DNA of 64,000 nucleotides from an uncultured Eubacteriales bacterium (GTDB lineage: Bacteria; Bacillota; Clostridia; Oscillospirales; CAG-272): contig CAJKPX010000008.1 in assembly GCA_905201895.1 (NCBI GenBank), forward strand, positions 5,430 through 69,429, in the 5' to 3' direction. Within the stretch, counting starts at the first letter, position 1; every line of letters starts with the position of its first letter. Made by a program: the position numbers and the translations under genes. Under the pieces are notes generated by a model. It was not told the DNA's origin. It saw only the letters and a list, made by a program, of their open reading frames with translations, and did no database searches. This document shows positions 1-7,683 of this stretch, in pieces.

Positions 1-2
1 AC

Positions 3-1316
3 GAGGTCATTGGCTTGCAAAGAGATATTCACAATATCCAGAATTCTCCGTTCCGAACAAAATTTGAACACATTTTCGATGAAATGAAGGGCTGCTCCGC
101 GATCGGATGCATCAGCGATGCCGATCCTCAGCCGCTCCTGATCCGCTCCAAGCTCGGCACCTTTGCGATCTGCATGGTTGGTGTAATCAATAATGCAGAC
201 AAGCTCATTGAGCAGTATCTTGCCTGCGACGGAGGCTACTATTCAGCTATGACGGGCGGTCGGGTCAACTCACTCGAATTGCTTGCGGCTCTGATCTCAC
301 AGCGCGACAACTTTGCAGATGGCATCCGCTTCGCACAGCAATCAATCGAGGGATCGGCTTCCGTCCTGATCCTCAAGGAGGGCGGGAATATCATCGCGGC
401 GAGAGATTTGCTTGGAAGAACTCCCGTGGAGATCGGTGAGCGCGACGGTGATCTTTGCGCCTCCTTTGAGTCCTTTGCCTGCCAAAAGCTTGGGTATAGC
501 GTGAAACGGGAGCTGGGCCCCGGGGAGATCGTGGAGCTCTCCTTGGAGCATGGAATCGAGCAGCTGGCAGCGCCGGGTGAAAAAATGCGGATGTGCGCAT
601 TTTTATGGACCTATTACGGATATCCCGCATCGACCTATGAGGGCGTGAACGTGGAGGTCATGCGAAATCGCGACGGCATGATCATGGCGGAGCACGACAG
701 CGAGGTCGGCGACATTGAGCATGTTGACTACGTAAGCGGTCTTCCGGATTCGGGTACCCCTCATGCCATCGGATATGCAAATCAAAGTCATATTCCGTTT
801 GCAAGACCGTATATCAAATATACGCCTACGTGGGCACGCAGCTTTACTCCGCAAAGACAGGTGGAGCGAGAAAAGGTTGCGAAGATGAAGCAGATCCCCA
901 TTCGGGAGCTGATAGACGGAAAGAATCTGCTCTTCATGGACGATTCGATTGTGCGTGGAACCCAGCTCAAGGAAACGGTGGAGTTCCTTTATGAAAACGG
1001 CGCGAAGGCGGTTCATATGAGATCGGGCTGTCCTCCCATTATGTACAGCTGTAAATATCTCAATTTCTCGCGCTCCAACAGTGATATGGAGCTGCTTGCC
1101 AGACGCGTGATTATGGATCTCGAGGGCGAGGCGGGCTTTGCATATTTGGAGGAGTACAGCCGTTCGGATACCGAGCGCGGAAAAGCGCTCAGAGAAGCTA
1201 TCTGTAAAAAATTCAATTTCACATCCCTCGAGTTCCAGTCTCTTGAGGGAATCATTGAGGCGATCGGCATCGATCCCTGCAAGCTTTGCACTTATTGCTG
1301 GAACGGAAAAGAATAA
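3..1316 (+). CDS. purF: Amidophosphoribosyltransferase, 5'-truncated by window edge
   Basis: The reading frame is open to the window edge, so the true start and the N-terminal catalytic Cys of the glutaminase domain lie upstream. The visible 437 residues hold the rest of an Ntn-hydrolase glutaminase domain, then a type I phosphoribosyltransferase domain with the PRPP loop LLFMDDSIVRGTQL near visible residue 308. The C-terminus has clustered cysteines (PCKLCTYC), which could be ligands of the [4Fe-4S] cluster known in Bacillus-type PurF. PurF makes phosphoribosylamine from PRPP and glutamine, the first committed purine step. purM follows after 41 nt, so this is probably one operon. A TTG at position 15 is not a credible start. 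Confidence 0.9.
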   Translation, partial: EVIGLQRDIHNIQNSPFRTKFEHIFDEMKGCSAIGCISDADPQPLLIRSKLGTFAICMVGVINNADKLIEQYLACDGGYYSAMTGGRVNSLELLAALISQRDNFADGIRFAQQSIEGSASVLILKEGGNIIAARDLLGRTPVEIGERDGDLCASFESFACQKLGYSVKRELGPGEIVELSLEHGIEQLAAPGEKMRMCAFLWTYYGYPASTYEGVNVEVMRNRDGMIMAEHDSEVGDIEHVDYVSGLPDSGTPHAIGYANQSHIPFARPYIKYTPTWARSFTPQRQVEREKVAKMKQIPIRELIDGKNLLFMDDSIVRGTQLKETVEFLYENGAKAVHMRSGCPPIMYSCKYLNFSRSNSDMELLARRVIMDLEGEAGFAYLEEYSRSDTERGKALREAICKKFNFTSLEFQSLEGIIEAIGIDPCKLCTYCWNGKE

Positions 1317-1357
1317 AAGAATACGATATGAACATAATTTGAAGGGAGTCTTACAAC

Positions 1358-2404
1358 ATGAAAAATTCCAAGTCTGAAAGCTACGCAGCGGCGGGTGTGG
1401 ATATCACTGCGGGTTACCGTGCCGTTGAACTGATGAAGAGCCACATTGCTCGCACGAGAAACGAGGGATGCCTCGACGATGTTGGCGGCTTCGGCGGATG
1501 CTTTGGTTTGAATCTCGGCGGCATGGAGGAGCCCGTTCTCGTATCGGGAACCGACGGCTGCGGTACGAAGGTCAAGATGGCGATCCTGATGGACAAGCAC
1601 GATACCATCGGTATTGACGCGGTTGCAATGTGTGTCAACGACATTATCTGCTGCGGCGCAAAGCCCCTGTTCTTTTTGGATTATATCGCGTGCGGTAAGA
1701 ATATTCCCGAAAAGATCGCCGCGATCGTGAGCGGTGTTGCCGAGGGCTGCGTGCAGTCTGGCGCGGCACTCATCGGCGGCGAGACGGCAGAGCATCCCGG
1801 TATGATGCCGGTGGAGGACTATGACCTCGCAGGCTTTGCGGTCGGTATCGTGGACAAGAAAAAGATTCTTGATAACACGAGAATGGCAGAGGGCGACGTT
1901 GTGATCGCGCTTGCATCGAGCGGCGTGCACTCCAACGGCTTCTCGCTCGTTCGTAAGGTGTTCGACATCGACCACAATCCCGCAAATCTCTATGAGGCAT
2001 GCGAGGCACTCGGCGGCAAGTCGATCGCCGAGACCCTGCTCACCCCCACCCGTATCTACGTCAAGAGCGTGCTGGCACTTCTTGAGAAGGTAGACGTTAA
2101 GGGCATCAGCCATATCACGGGCGGCGGCTTCTATGAAAATATCCCGAGATCCATCCCGAAGGGACTTTCGGCAAAAATCGAAAAATCGGCGGTCAAGGTG
2201 CTTCCGATCTTTGATCTGATCGCAAAGACCGGAAACGTTCCGGAGCGCGATATGTACAACACCTATAATATGGGCGTTGGCATGAGCATCGTGGTTCCCG
2301 CAGGCGAGGTTGATGCGGCACTTGAGATTCTTCGTGCAAACGGCGAGGATGCTTACGTGATCGGCGAGATCGTCAAGGGTGACGATGGCGTGGTGTTCTG
2401 CTGA
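1358..2404 (+). CDS. purM: Phosphoribosylformylglycinamidine cyclo-ligase (AIR synthetase)
   Basis: This 348-residue protein has the usual length for PurM, which closes FGAM to AIR using ATP. The diagnostic N-terminal segment GTDGCGTKVKMAIL is followed by DAVAMCVNDIICCGAKPLFF, which forms the ATP site and dimer core. The C-terminal half carries the HITGGGFYENIPR segment. A GAAGGGAG ribosome binding site sits about 9 nt before the ATG. The stop codon overlaps the start of purN by one base, indicating translational coupling. Confidence 0.96.
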   Translation: MKNSKSESYAAAGVDITAGYRAVELMKSHIARTRNEGCLDDVGGFGGCFGLNLGGMEEPVLVSGTDGCGTKVKMAILMDKHDTIGIDAVAMCVNDIICCGAKPLFFLDYIACGKNIPEKIAAIVSGVAEGCVQSGAALIGGETAEHPGMMPVEDYDLAGFAVGIVDKKKILDNTRMAEGDVVIALASSGVHSNGFSLVRKVFDIDHNPANLYEACEALGGKSIAETLLTPTRIYVKSVLALLEKVDVKGISHITGGGFYENIPRSIPKGLSAKIEKSAVKVLPIFDLIAKTGNVPERDMYNTYNMGVGMSIVVPAGEVDAALEILRANGEDAYVIGEIVKGDDGVVFC

Positions 2405-3051
2405 TGAGTGCGCAGAACACAAAAATTGCCGTTCTGGTATCAGGCGGTGGCACGAATCTGCAGGCATTGATCGACGCCGAGGCGCGCGGTGAGCTCGGCA
2501 ACGGCAAGATCTCCCTGGTGCTTGCCTCCAAGCCCGACGTCTATGCACTCGAGCGTGCCAAGAATCACGGCATTCCGTCGCAGGTTCTTGCAAGACGTGA
2601 TTTTGATAGCATCGCTGCTTACTCCAAGGCGCTTGCCGATACATTGGTGGCGGCTGAGATTGACCTCGTTGTGCTCGCGGGCTTCCTCACGATCATCGAC
2701 GAACAGGTCTACGAAAAATTCCCCAACCGCATCCTCAACGTGCATCCCGCTCTGATCCCTTCCTTCTGCGGAAAAGGGTACTACGGTCTGCACGTGCACG
2801 AGGCTGCACTTGAGAAGGGCGTTCGCGTGTCTGGTGCCACGGTGCATATCGTCACACCCGAATGTGATGCAGGACCGATCGTTCTGCAAAAGGCTGTGGA
2901 GGTGCTTCAGGATGACACGCCCGAGAGCCTCCAGAAGCGCATTATGGTCGAGGCGGAGTGGAAAATTCTGCCTGAGGCGGTGCGTCTGTTCTGCGACGGC
3001 AGAATTGAAGTAGTGAATGAAAAAGTGTACATAAAAGGAGAAGAAAAATGA
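2404..3051 (+). CDS. purN: Phosphoribosylglycinamide formyltransferase (GART)
   Basis: This 215-residue PurN transfers a formyl group from 10-formyl-tetrahydrofolate to GAR. The N-terminal phosphate-binding VLVSGGGTNLQALID is typical. The catalytic Asn-His lie in NVHPALIPSF, and the catalytic Asp is in VHIVTPECDAGPI. The gene starts on the last base of the purM stop and its own stop overlaps the next ATG. The operon also holds glyA, which supplies the one-carbon units this enzyme consumes. Confidence 0.96.
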   Translation: MSAQNTKIAVLVSGGGTNLQALIDAEARGELGNGKISLVLASKPDVYALERAKNHGIPSQVLARRDFDSIAAYSKALADTLVAAEIDLVVLAGFLTIIDEQVYEKFPNRILNVHPALIPSFCGKGYYGLHVHEAALEKGVRVSGATVHIVTPECDAGPIVLQKAVEVLQDDTPESLQKRIMVEAEWKILPEAVRLFCDGRIEVVNEKVYIKGEEK

Positions 3052-3764
3052 AGGTATCCACGATTGCAAATGAGCTGAATTCTCTGGCTTATCACGGCAG
3101 AGGCATCATCATCGGCAAGAGCGCCGACGGCAAAAAGGCTGTCACTGCCTATTTCATCATGGGTAGAAGTGTGAACAGTCGCAACCGCGTGTTCGTTGCA
3201 GAGGGTGATGCAATGCGCACCAAGGCATTCGACGAGTCCAAGATGGTTGATCCCCACCTCATTATCTACTATCCCGTTCGCGTGCTCGGCAACAAGACCA
3301 TTGTGACCAACGGAGATCAAACCGACACCATCTATGATCTGATGGACAAGCAGATGACCTTCGAGCAGGCACTCAGAACGCGTGAGTTTGAGGACGATAA
3401 GCCCAACTTCACCCCCAGAATTTCGGGTATCATCCGTCTTGAAAAGGATGGAATGAACTATGCAATGTCGATCCTCAAGAGCGCAGAGGGCGACGATAGC
3501 TCCTGCGAGCGCTTCACCTATGCATATTCCAATCCTCTGGCAGGCAAGGCAAAGTTCATCCACACCTACAACGGTGACGGCAATCCGCTGCCTTCCTTCG
3601 AGGGTGAGCCCAAAACGCTCGAGCTTCCCGATATGGATATCGACGCGCTCACCGATCTGATCTGGACCAATCTCAACGAGGACAACAAGGTGTCTCTGTT
3701 TGTTCGCTACATCGACATTGAGAGTGGCGAGGCTGAGACCAGAATCGTGAATAAAAACGTATAA
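3048..3764 (+). CDS. purO: IMP cyclohydrolase of the PurO type
   Basis: This 238-residue protein belongs to the PurO family (IMP_cyclohyd), first known from archaea. It is not the N-terminal cyclohydrolase domain of bacterial PurH. Family signatures are YHGRGIIIGK and GRSVNSRNR near the N-terminus, TIVTNGDQTDTI near residue 85, and KPNFTPRISGII near residue 120. It would convert FAICAR to IMP, the last purine step. Its ATG overlaps the purN stop (ATGA). The next gene is a stand-alone AICAR transformylase, which fits this assignment: together the pair replaces bifunctional PurH. Confidence 0.88.
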   Translation: MKVSTIANELNSLAYHGRGIIIGKSADGKKAVTAYFIMGRSVNSRNRVFVAEGDAMRTKAFDESKMVDPHLIIYYPVRVLGNKTIVTNGDQTDTIYDLMDKQMTFEQALRTREFEDDKPNFTPRISGIIRLEKDGMNYAMSILKSAEGDDSSCERFTYAYSNPLAGKAKFIHTYNGDGNPLPSFEGEPKTLELPDMDIDALTDLIWTNLNEDNKVSLFVRYIDIESGEAETRIVNKNV

Positions 3765-3778
3765 GGAGTCATAGAACC

Positions 3779-4963
3779 ATGAAAGAATTTGAACTGAAAT
3801 ACGGCTGTAACCCCAACCAGAAGCCCTCCAAAATCTACATGAGAGACGGTAGCGAGCTTCCGATTACCATTCTCTGCGGCAGACCCGGATATATCAACTT
3901 CCTCGATGCGTTCAACTCCTGGCAGCTCGTCAAGGAGCTCAAGGAGGCGCTCGGCATGCCCGCCGCAACCTCCTTCAAGCACGTCAGCCCCACCTCGGCG
4001 GCTGTTGGCATTCCGCTCCCCGAAAAGCTGAAGAAGGCTTGCTTTGTGGACGATATTCCCGATCTTGATAAGTCGCCCCTCGCTTGCGCATTCGCAAGAG
4101 CAAGAGGAACCGACAGAATGTGCTCCTTCGGCGACTGGATCGCACTTTCCGAGGTCTGCGACGTCACTACCGCAAACCTGATCAAGCGCGAGGTCTCCGA
4201 TGGCGTAATCGCTCCCGGATATGAGCCCGAGGCACTTGAGATTCTCAAGACCAAGAGAAAGGGAAACTACAACATCGTTCAGATCGACCCCAACTACGTT
4301 CCCGAGGTGCAGGAGACCAAGCAGGTGTTCGGCATCACCTTCGAGCAGGGAAGAAACAATTTCGAGATCAACGAGGCGCTTCTTTCCAATCTTGTCACCG
4401 AGAACAAAACCCTGCCCGATTCGGCAAAGCGTGACCTCATCATTGCACTCATCACGCTCAAATATACCCAATCCAACTCGGTTTGCTATGCCGTTGACGG
4501 TCAGGCGATCGGTGTTGGCGCAGGTCAGCAGTCGCGTATTCACTGCACCAGACTCGCAGGCGGCAAGGCAGACACCTGGCAGCTCCGTCAGCACGAGAAG
4601 GTGCTCAGTCTTCCGTTCCTGCCCACCCTCGGACGCCCTGACCGCGACAACGTGATCGACGGATACATTAACCAGAACGAGGAGGACGTTTGCGCCGACG
4701 GCAATTGGCAAAAGTACTTTACTACGCAGCCCGAGCGCTTTACCCAGGAGGAGCAAAAGGCATATCTCGCAACGCTTTCGGGTGTTGCACTCGGCTCGGA
4801 TGCGTTTTTCCCGTTCAGCGATAACATCGAGCGTGCGAAAAAGAGCGGTGTTTCCTACATCGCAGAGCCCGGTGGCTCGATCCGTGACGACGCAGTAATC
4901 GACTGTTGCAACAAATACGGTATTGCGATGGCATTCACCGGCATGAGACTTTTCCATCATTGA
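3779..4963 (+). CDS. purH: Stand-alone AICAR formyltransferase (PurH C-terminal domain only)
   Basis: This 394-residue protein corresponds to the transformylase part of PurH. It opens with FELKYGCNPNQKPSKIY, matching the LRYGENPHQ-type beginning of that domain, and carries the catalytic Lys-His in SFKHVSPTSAAVG near residue 65. Later segments such as QSNSVCYAVDGQAIGVGAGQ, QSRIHCTRLAGGKAD and EPGGSIRDDAVIDCCNKY are conserved AICARFT motifs. No MGS-like IMP cyclohydrolase domain is present; that function is supplied by the purO gene 14 nt upstream. It uses 10-formyl-tetrahydrofolate to formylate AICAR. Confidence 0.93.
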   Translation: MKEFELKYGCNPNQKPSKIYMRDGSELPITILCGRPGYINFLDAFNSWQLVKELKEALGMPAATSFKHVSPTSAAVGIPLPEKLKKACFVDDIPDLDKSPLACAFARARGTDRMCSFGDWIALSEVCDVTTANLIKREVSDGVIAPGYEPEALEILKTKRKGNYNIVQIDPNYVPEVQETKQVFGITFEQGRNNFEINEALLSNLVTENKTLPDSAKRDLIIALITLKYTQSNSVCYAVDGQAIGVGAGQQSRIHCTRLAGGKADTWQLRQHEKVLSLPFLPTLGRPDRDNVIDGYINQNEEDVCADGNWQKYFTTQPERFTQEEQKAYLATLSGVALGSDAFFPFSDNIERAKKSGVSYIAEPGGSIRDDAVIDCCNKYGIAMAFTGMRLFHH

Positions 4964-5011
4964 TCTTCTGGGAATTCCCAAAAACCAATTATCGAAAGGA
5001 ACTCTCATATC

Positions 5012-6250
5012 ATGAATTTTTTTGATGAACTTGCAAGCTATGACAAAGAGGTATTTGACGCGTGCACGCTGGAGCTGAACCGTCAAAGAGAGAATATTGA
5101 GCTGATTGCATCCGAAAACGTGGTGTCGAAGGCGGTTCTGCTTGCTGCAGGCACCGTTCTGACCAATAAATATGCCGAGGGCTTTCCCGGCAAGCGCTAC
5201 TACGGCGGATGCCAATACGTTGATATCGTGGAAAATATCGCGCGTGATCGCGCAAAAGCGCTTTTCGGAGCAGAGCATGCAAACGTGCAGCCGCACTGCG
5301 GTGCAAGTGCAAACCTTGCCGTGTTCTTCGCGCTCCTCAACCCCGGTGACACCGTGATGGGGCTCAACCTCGCACATGGCGGTCACCTCTCGCATGGATC
5401 GCCCGTCAATATTTCGGGCAAGTATTTCAACGTTGTGCCGTATAGCGTTTCGGATGATACCGAGATGCTTGATTACGAGGATATTCGTCGCGTTGCACTC
5501 GAATGCAAGCCCAAGCTGATTATCGCAGGAGCGAGCGCGTATTCTCGCACCATCGACTTTGCCGCGATCCGCAAGATCGCAGATGAGGTCGGTGCCTACT
5601 ATATGGTCGATATGGCGCATATTGCAGGTCTGGTTGCGGCAGGGCTGCATCCCTCGCCCGTTCCGTATGCCGACGTTGTTACCACCACCACGCACAAGAC
5701 CCTGCGCGGTCCGCGCGGCGGCATGATCCTTTGCCGCGAGGAGCTGGCAAAGCAGATCGACAAGGCGGTATTTCCGGGTACGCAGGGCGGTCCCCTCATG
5801 CATATCATCGCCGCAAAGGCGGTGGCATTTGGCGAGGCAATGACCGACGAGTTCAAGGAATATCAGAAGCAGATCATCAAGAATGCAAAGGCATTCTGCG
5901 AGGCACTCAAGGCTGAGGGCTTCCGCGTGGTGTCGGGCGATACCGACAACCACCTGATCCTGCTCGACCTCCGTCCCTTCGGCGTGACCGGTAAGGATAT
6001 GGAAAAGAGACTTGACGAGGTGCATATCACCGTCAACAAGAATGCGATCCCCAACGACCCTGAAAAGCCTTTCGTCACCAGCGGTATTCGCGTTGGAACC
6101 CCTGCAGTCACCTCGCGTGGCTTCAAGGAGGATGAGATGCGCATGATCGCAAAATGGATGAAGGACGTTGCGGTTGATTTTGAGGGCTGCCGTGAGCGTG
6201 TGACCGCAGAGGTTATGGCGCTCTGTGCAAAATATCCGCTTTACGAATAA
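5012..6250 (+). CDS. glyA: Serine hydroxymethyltransferase
   Basis: This 412-residue PLP enzyme converts serine and tetrahydrofolate to glycine and 5,10-methylene-THF. The PLP lysine lies in VVTTTTHKTLRGPRGGMI, near residue 226. The N-terminal ELNRQRENIELIASENVVS and GKRYYGGCQYVD are classic GlyA. An AAAGGAAC ribosome binding site precedes the ATG. Its place inside the purine operon makes sense: glycine is the PurD substrate, and one-carbon units feed PurN and the AICAR transformylase on either side. Confidence 0.97.
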   Translation: MNFFDELASYDKEVFDACTLELNRQRENIELIASENVVSKAVLLAAGTVLTNKYAEGFPGKRYYGGCQYVDIVENIARDRAKALFGAEHANVQPHCGASANLAVFFALLNPGDTVMGLNLAHGGHLSHGSPVNISGKYFNVVPYSVSDDTEMLDYEDIRRVALECKPKLIIAGASAYSRTIDFAAIRKIADEVGAYYMVDMAHIAGLVAAGLHPSPVPYADVVTTTTHKTLRGPRGGMILCREELAKQIDKAVFPGTQGGPLMHIIAAKAVAFGEAMTDEFKEYQKQIIKNAKAFCEALKAEGFRVVSGDTDNHLILLDLRPFGVTGKDMEKRLDEVHITVNKNAIPNDPEKPFVTSGIRVGTPAVTSRGFKEDEMRMIAKWMKDVAVDFEGCRERVTAEVMALCAKYPLYE

Positions 6251-6272
6251 TCGAACGATTTGAAGCGCTCCG

Positions 6273-6301
6273 AGAGTCCTGCGGCATGTGTCGCGGGCTC
6301 T
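6273..6301 (+). other. Intercistronic hairpin between glyA and purD
   Basis: AGAGTCCTGCG pairs with CGCGGGCTCT across an 8-nt loop, with one bulged T and one T-G wobble. No T-run follows, so it is not a classical terminator; it could be an RNA-processing or stability element. Together with a second hairpin at 7626-7662 it flanks purD. Confidence 0.45.
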
Positions 6302-6348
6302 GTCGGGCGTGAGGTAAGAACGAAAAAGAAAGGATTTTGGACTCCGAT

Positions 6349-7620
6349 ATGAAAATTCTGGTGGTTGGCGGCGGCGGACGCGAGCACGCCATTATCAAGA
6401 AGATCAAAGAGAACAAAAAGGTCACCGAGATATACGCACTCCCCGGAAACGGCGGAATTGCGGCTGATGCTACCTGTGTTGGCATCGGTGCAAAGGATAT
6501 CCCCGCAATCGTTGCCTTTGCCAAGGAAAAGGCGATCGACTTTGCCGTTGTGGCACCCGACGATCCGCTGGTGCTCGGTGCGGTCGATGCACTCGAGGCA
6601 GAGGGTATCGCGTGCTTCGGTCCCCGCGCAAATGCGGCGATCATTGAGGGAAGCAAGGTGTTTTCCAAGAATTTGATGAAAAAATATGGCATTCCCACGG
6701 CGACCTACGAGGTGTTCACCGAGCTCGATACGGCGCTTGAATATCTCAAAACTGCTCCGATTCCCACGGTAGTCAAGGCAGACGGCCTGGCGCTCGGTAA
6801 GGGCGTGATTATCGCGGGCACGCGCGACGAGGCAATGGCTGCGGTTCGCTCCATGATGGAGGATAAGCAGTTTGGCGAGAGCGGCAGTCGCGTGGTGATC
6901 GAGGAATTCCTCACGGGTCCCGAGGTCTCGGTTCTGGCGTTTACCGACGGCAACGTCGTTTGTCCCATGGTTTCGTCTATGGACCACAAGCGTGCCTATG
7001 ACAATGACGAAGGACTCAACACGGGGGGCATGGGCACAGTTGCGCCCAACCCCTATTACACCGACGAGGTGGCAGCAGAGTGCATGGAAAAGATATTCCT
7101 TCCCACGATGAAAGCCATGAACGCAGAGGGCAGAACCTTCCGCGGATGCCTCTATTTTGGACTCATGATTACCCCCGATGGTCCAAAGGTGATCGAATAT
7201 AACTGCCGCTTCGGCGACCCCGAAACACAGGTTGTGCTGCCTTTGATGGAGAGCGATCTGCTCGAGGTGATGATGGCAACCTCCAAGGGAACGCTTGCCG
7301 ACGTGGACGTGCGCTTCTCGAACGGAGCCGCTTGCTGCGTGATCGTTGCCTCCAAGGGCTATCCCACTAAATATGAGTCGGGCTTTGAAATGGAGCTTCC
7401 CACCGACGGTGCCGACCGATTTATTTACGTGGCGGGTGCCAAGCGCGACGGAGACCGTCTGCTCAGCGCGGGTGGCCGTGTTCTGGGTGTTACCGCTGTT
7501 GCGGATACACTCGACGTTGCCGTGGAGAAGGCTTACGGACATGTGCAAAAGGTCCGTTTTGAAAACGGTTTTTACCGCAAGGATATTGGAGCGCGTGCGC
7601 TCAAGGCGTTCAAGAAATAA
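6349..7620 (+). CDS. purD: Phosphoribosylamine-glycine ligase (GAR synthetase)
   Basis: This ATP-grasp ligase of about 423 residues joins phosphoribosylamine and glycine. It begins MKILVVGGGGREHAI, the canonical PurD N-terminus. Other signatures are VKADGLALGKGVIIA, GGMGTVAPNPYYTDE and NCRFGDPETQVVLPLM. I chose the ATG at 6349 over an in-frame TTG at 6337: the TTG would lie only 2 nt after the AAAGGA ribosome binding site and adds residues not normal for the family. The gap before it (6251-6348) contains a hairpin but no coding sequence. Confidence 0.95.
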   Translation: MKILVVGGGGREHAIIKKIKENKKVTEIYALPGNGGIAADATCVGIGAKDIPAIVAFAKEKAIDFAVVAPDDPLVLGAVDALEAEGIACFGPRANAAIIEGSKVFSKNLMKKYGIPTATYEVFTELDTALEYLKTAPIPTVVKADGLALGKGVIIAGTRDEAMAAVRSMMEDKQFGESGSRVVIEEFLTGPEVSVLAFTDGNVVCPMVSSMDHKRAYDNDEGLNTGGMGTVAPNPYYTDEVAAECMEKIFLPTMKAMNAEGRTFRGCLYFGLMITPDGPKVIEYNCRFGDPETQVVLPLMESDLLEVMMATSKGTLADVDVRFSNGAACCVIVASKGYPTKYESGFEMELPTDGADRFIYVAGAKRDGDRLLSAGGRVLGVTAVADTLDVAVEKAYGHVQKVRFENGFYRKDIGARALKAFKK

Positions 7621-7625
7621 AGGAC

Positions 7626-7662
7626 TTCCTCGTTCGTTTGGCATGACGCCCAATGCGAGGAA
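7626..7662 (+). other. Intercistronic hairpin between purD and purL
   Basis: TTCCTCG (7626-7632) pairs with CGAGGAA (7656-7662), with an inner TTGG/CCAA pairing. It is not followed by a T-run. Function is unknown; it ends about 20 nt before the purL start, and the purL ribosome binding site AGAAAGGA lies just after it. Confidence 0.4.
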
Positions 7663-7683
7663 CAGAAAGGATAAACATCTTCT

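Noticed and set aside
3707..6025. A 772-codon open frame on the - strand opposite the AICAR transformylase and glyA genes
   Set aside because: It is antisense to two clearly recognised enzymes, has no recognisable motif and no ribosome binding site; biased codon use in the real genes leaves the opposite frame open.
6337..6348. TTG start for purD giving four extra residues
   Set aside because: It would leave only 2 nt between ribosome binding site and start; ATG 6349 matches the family N-terminus.
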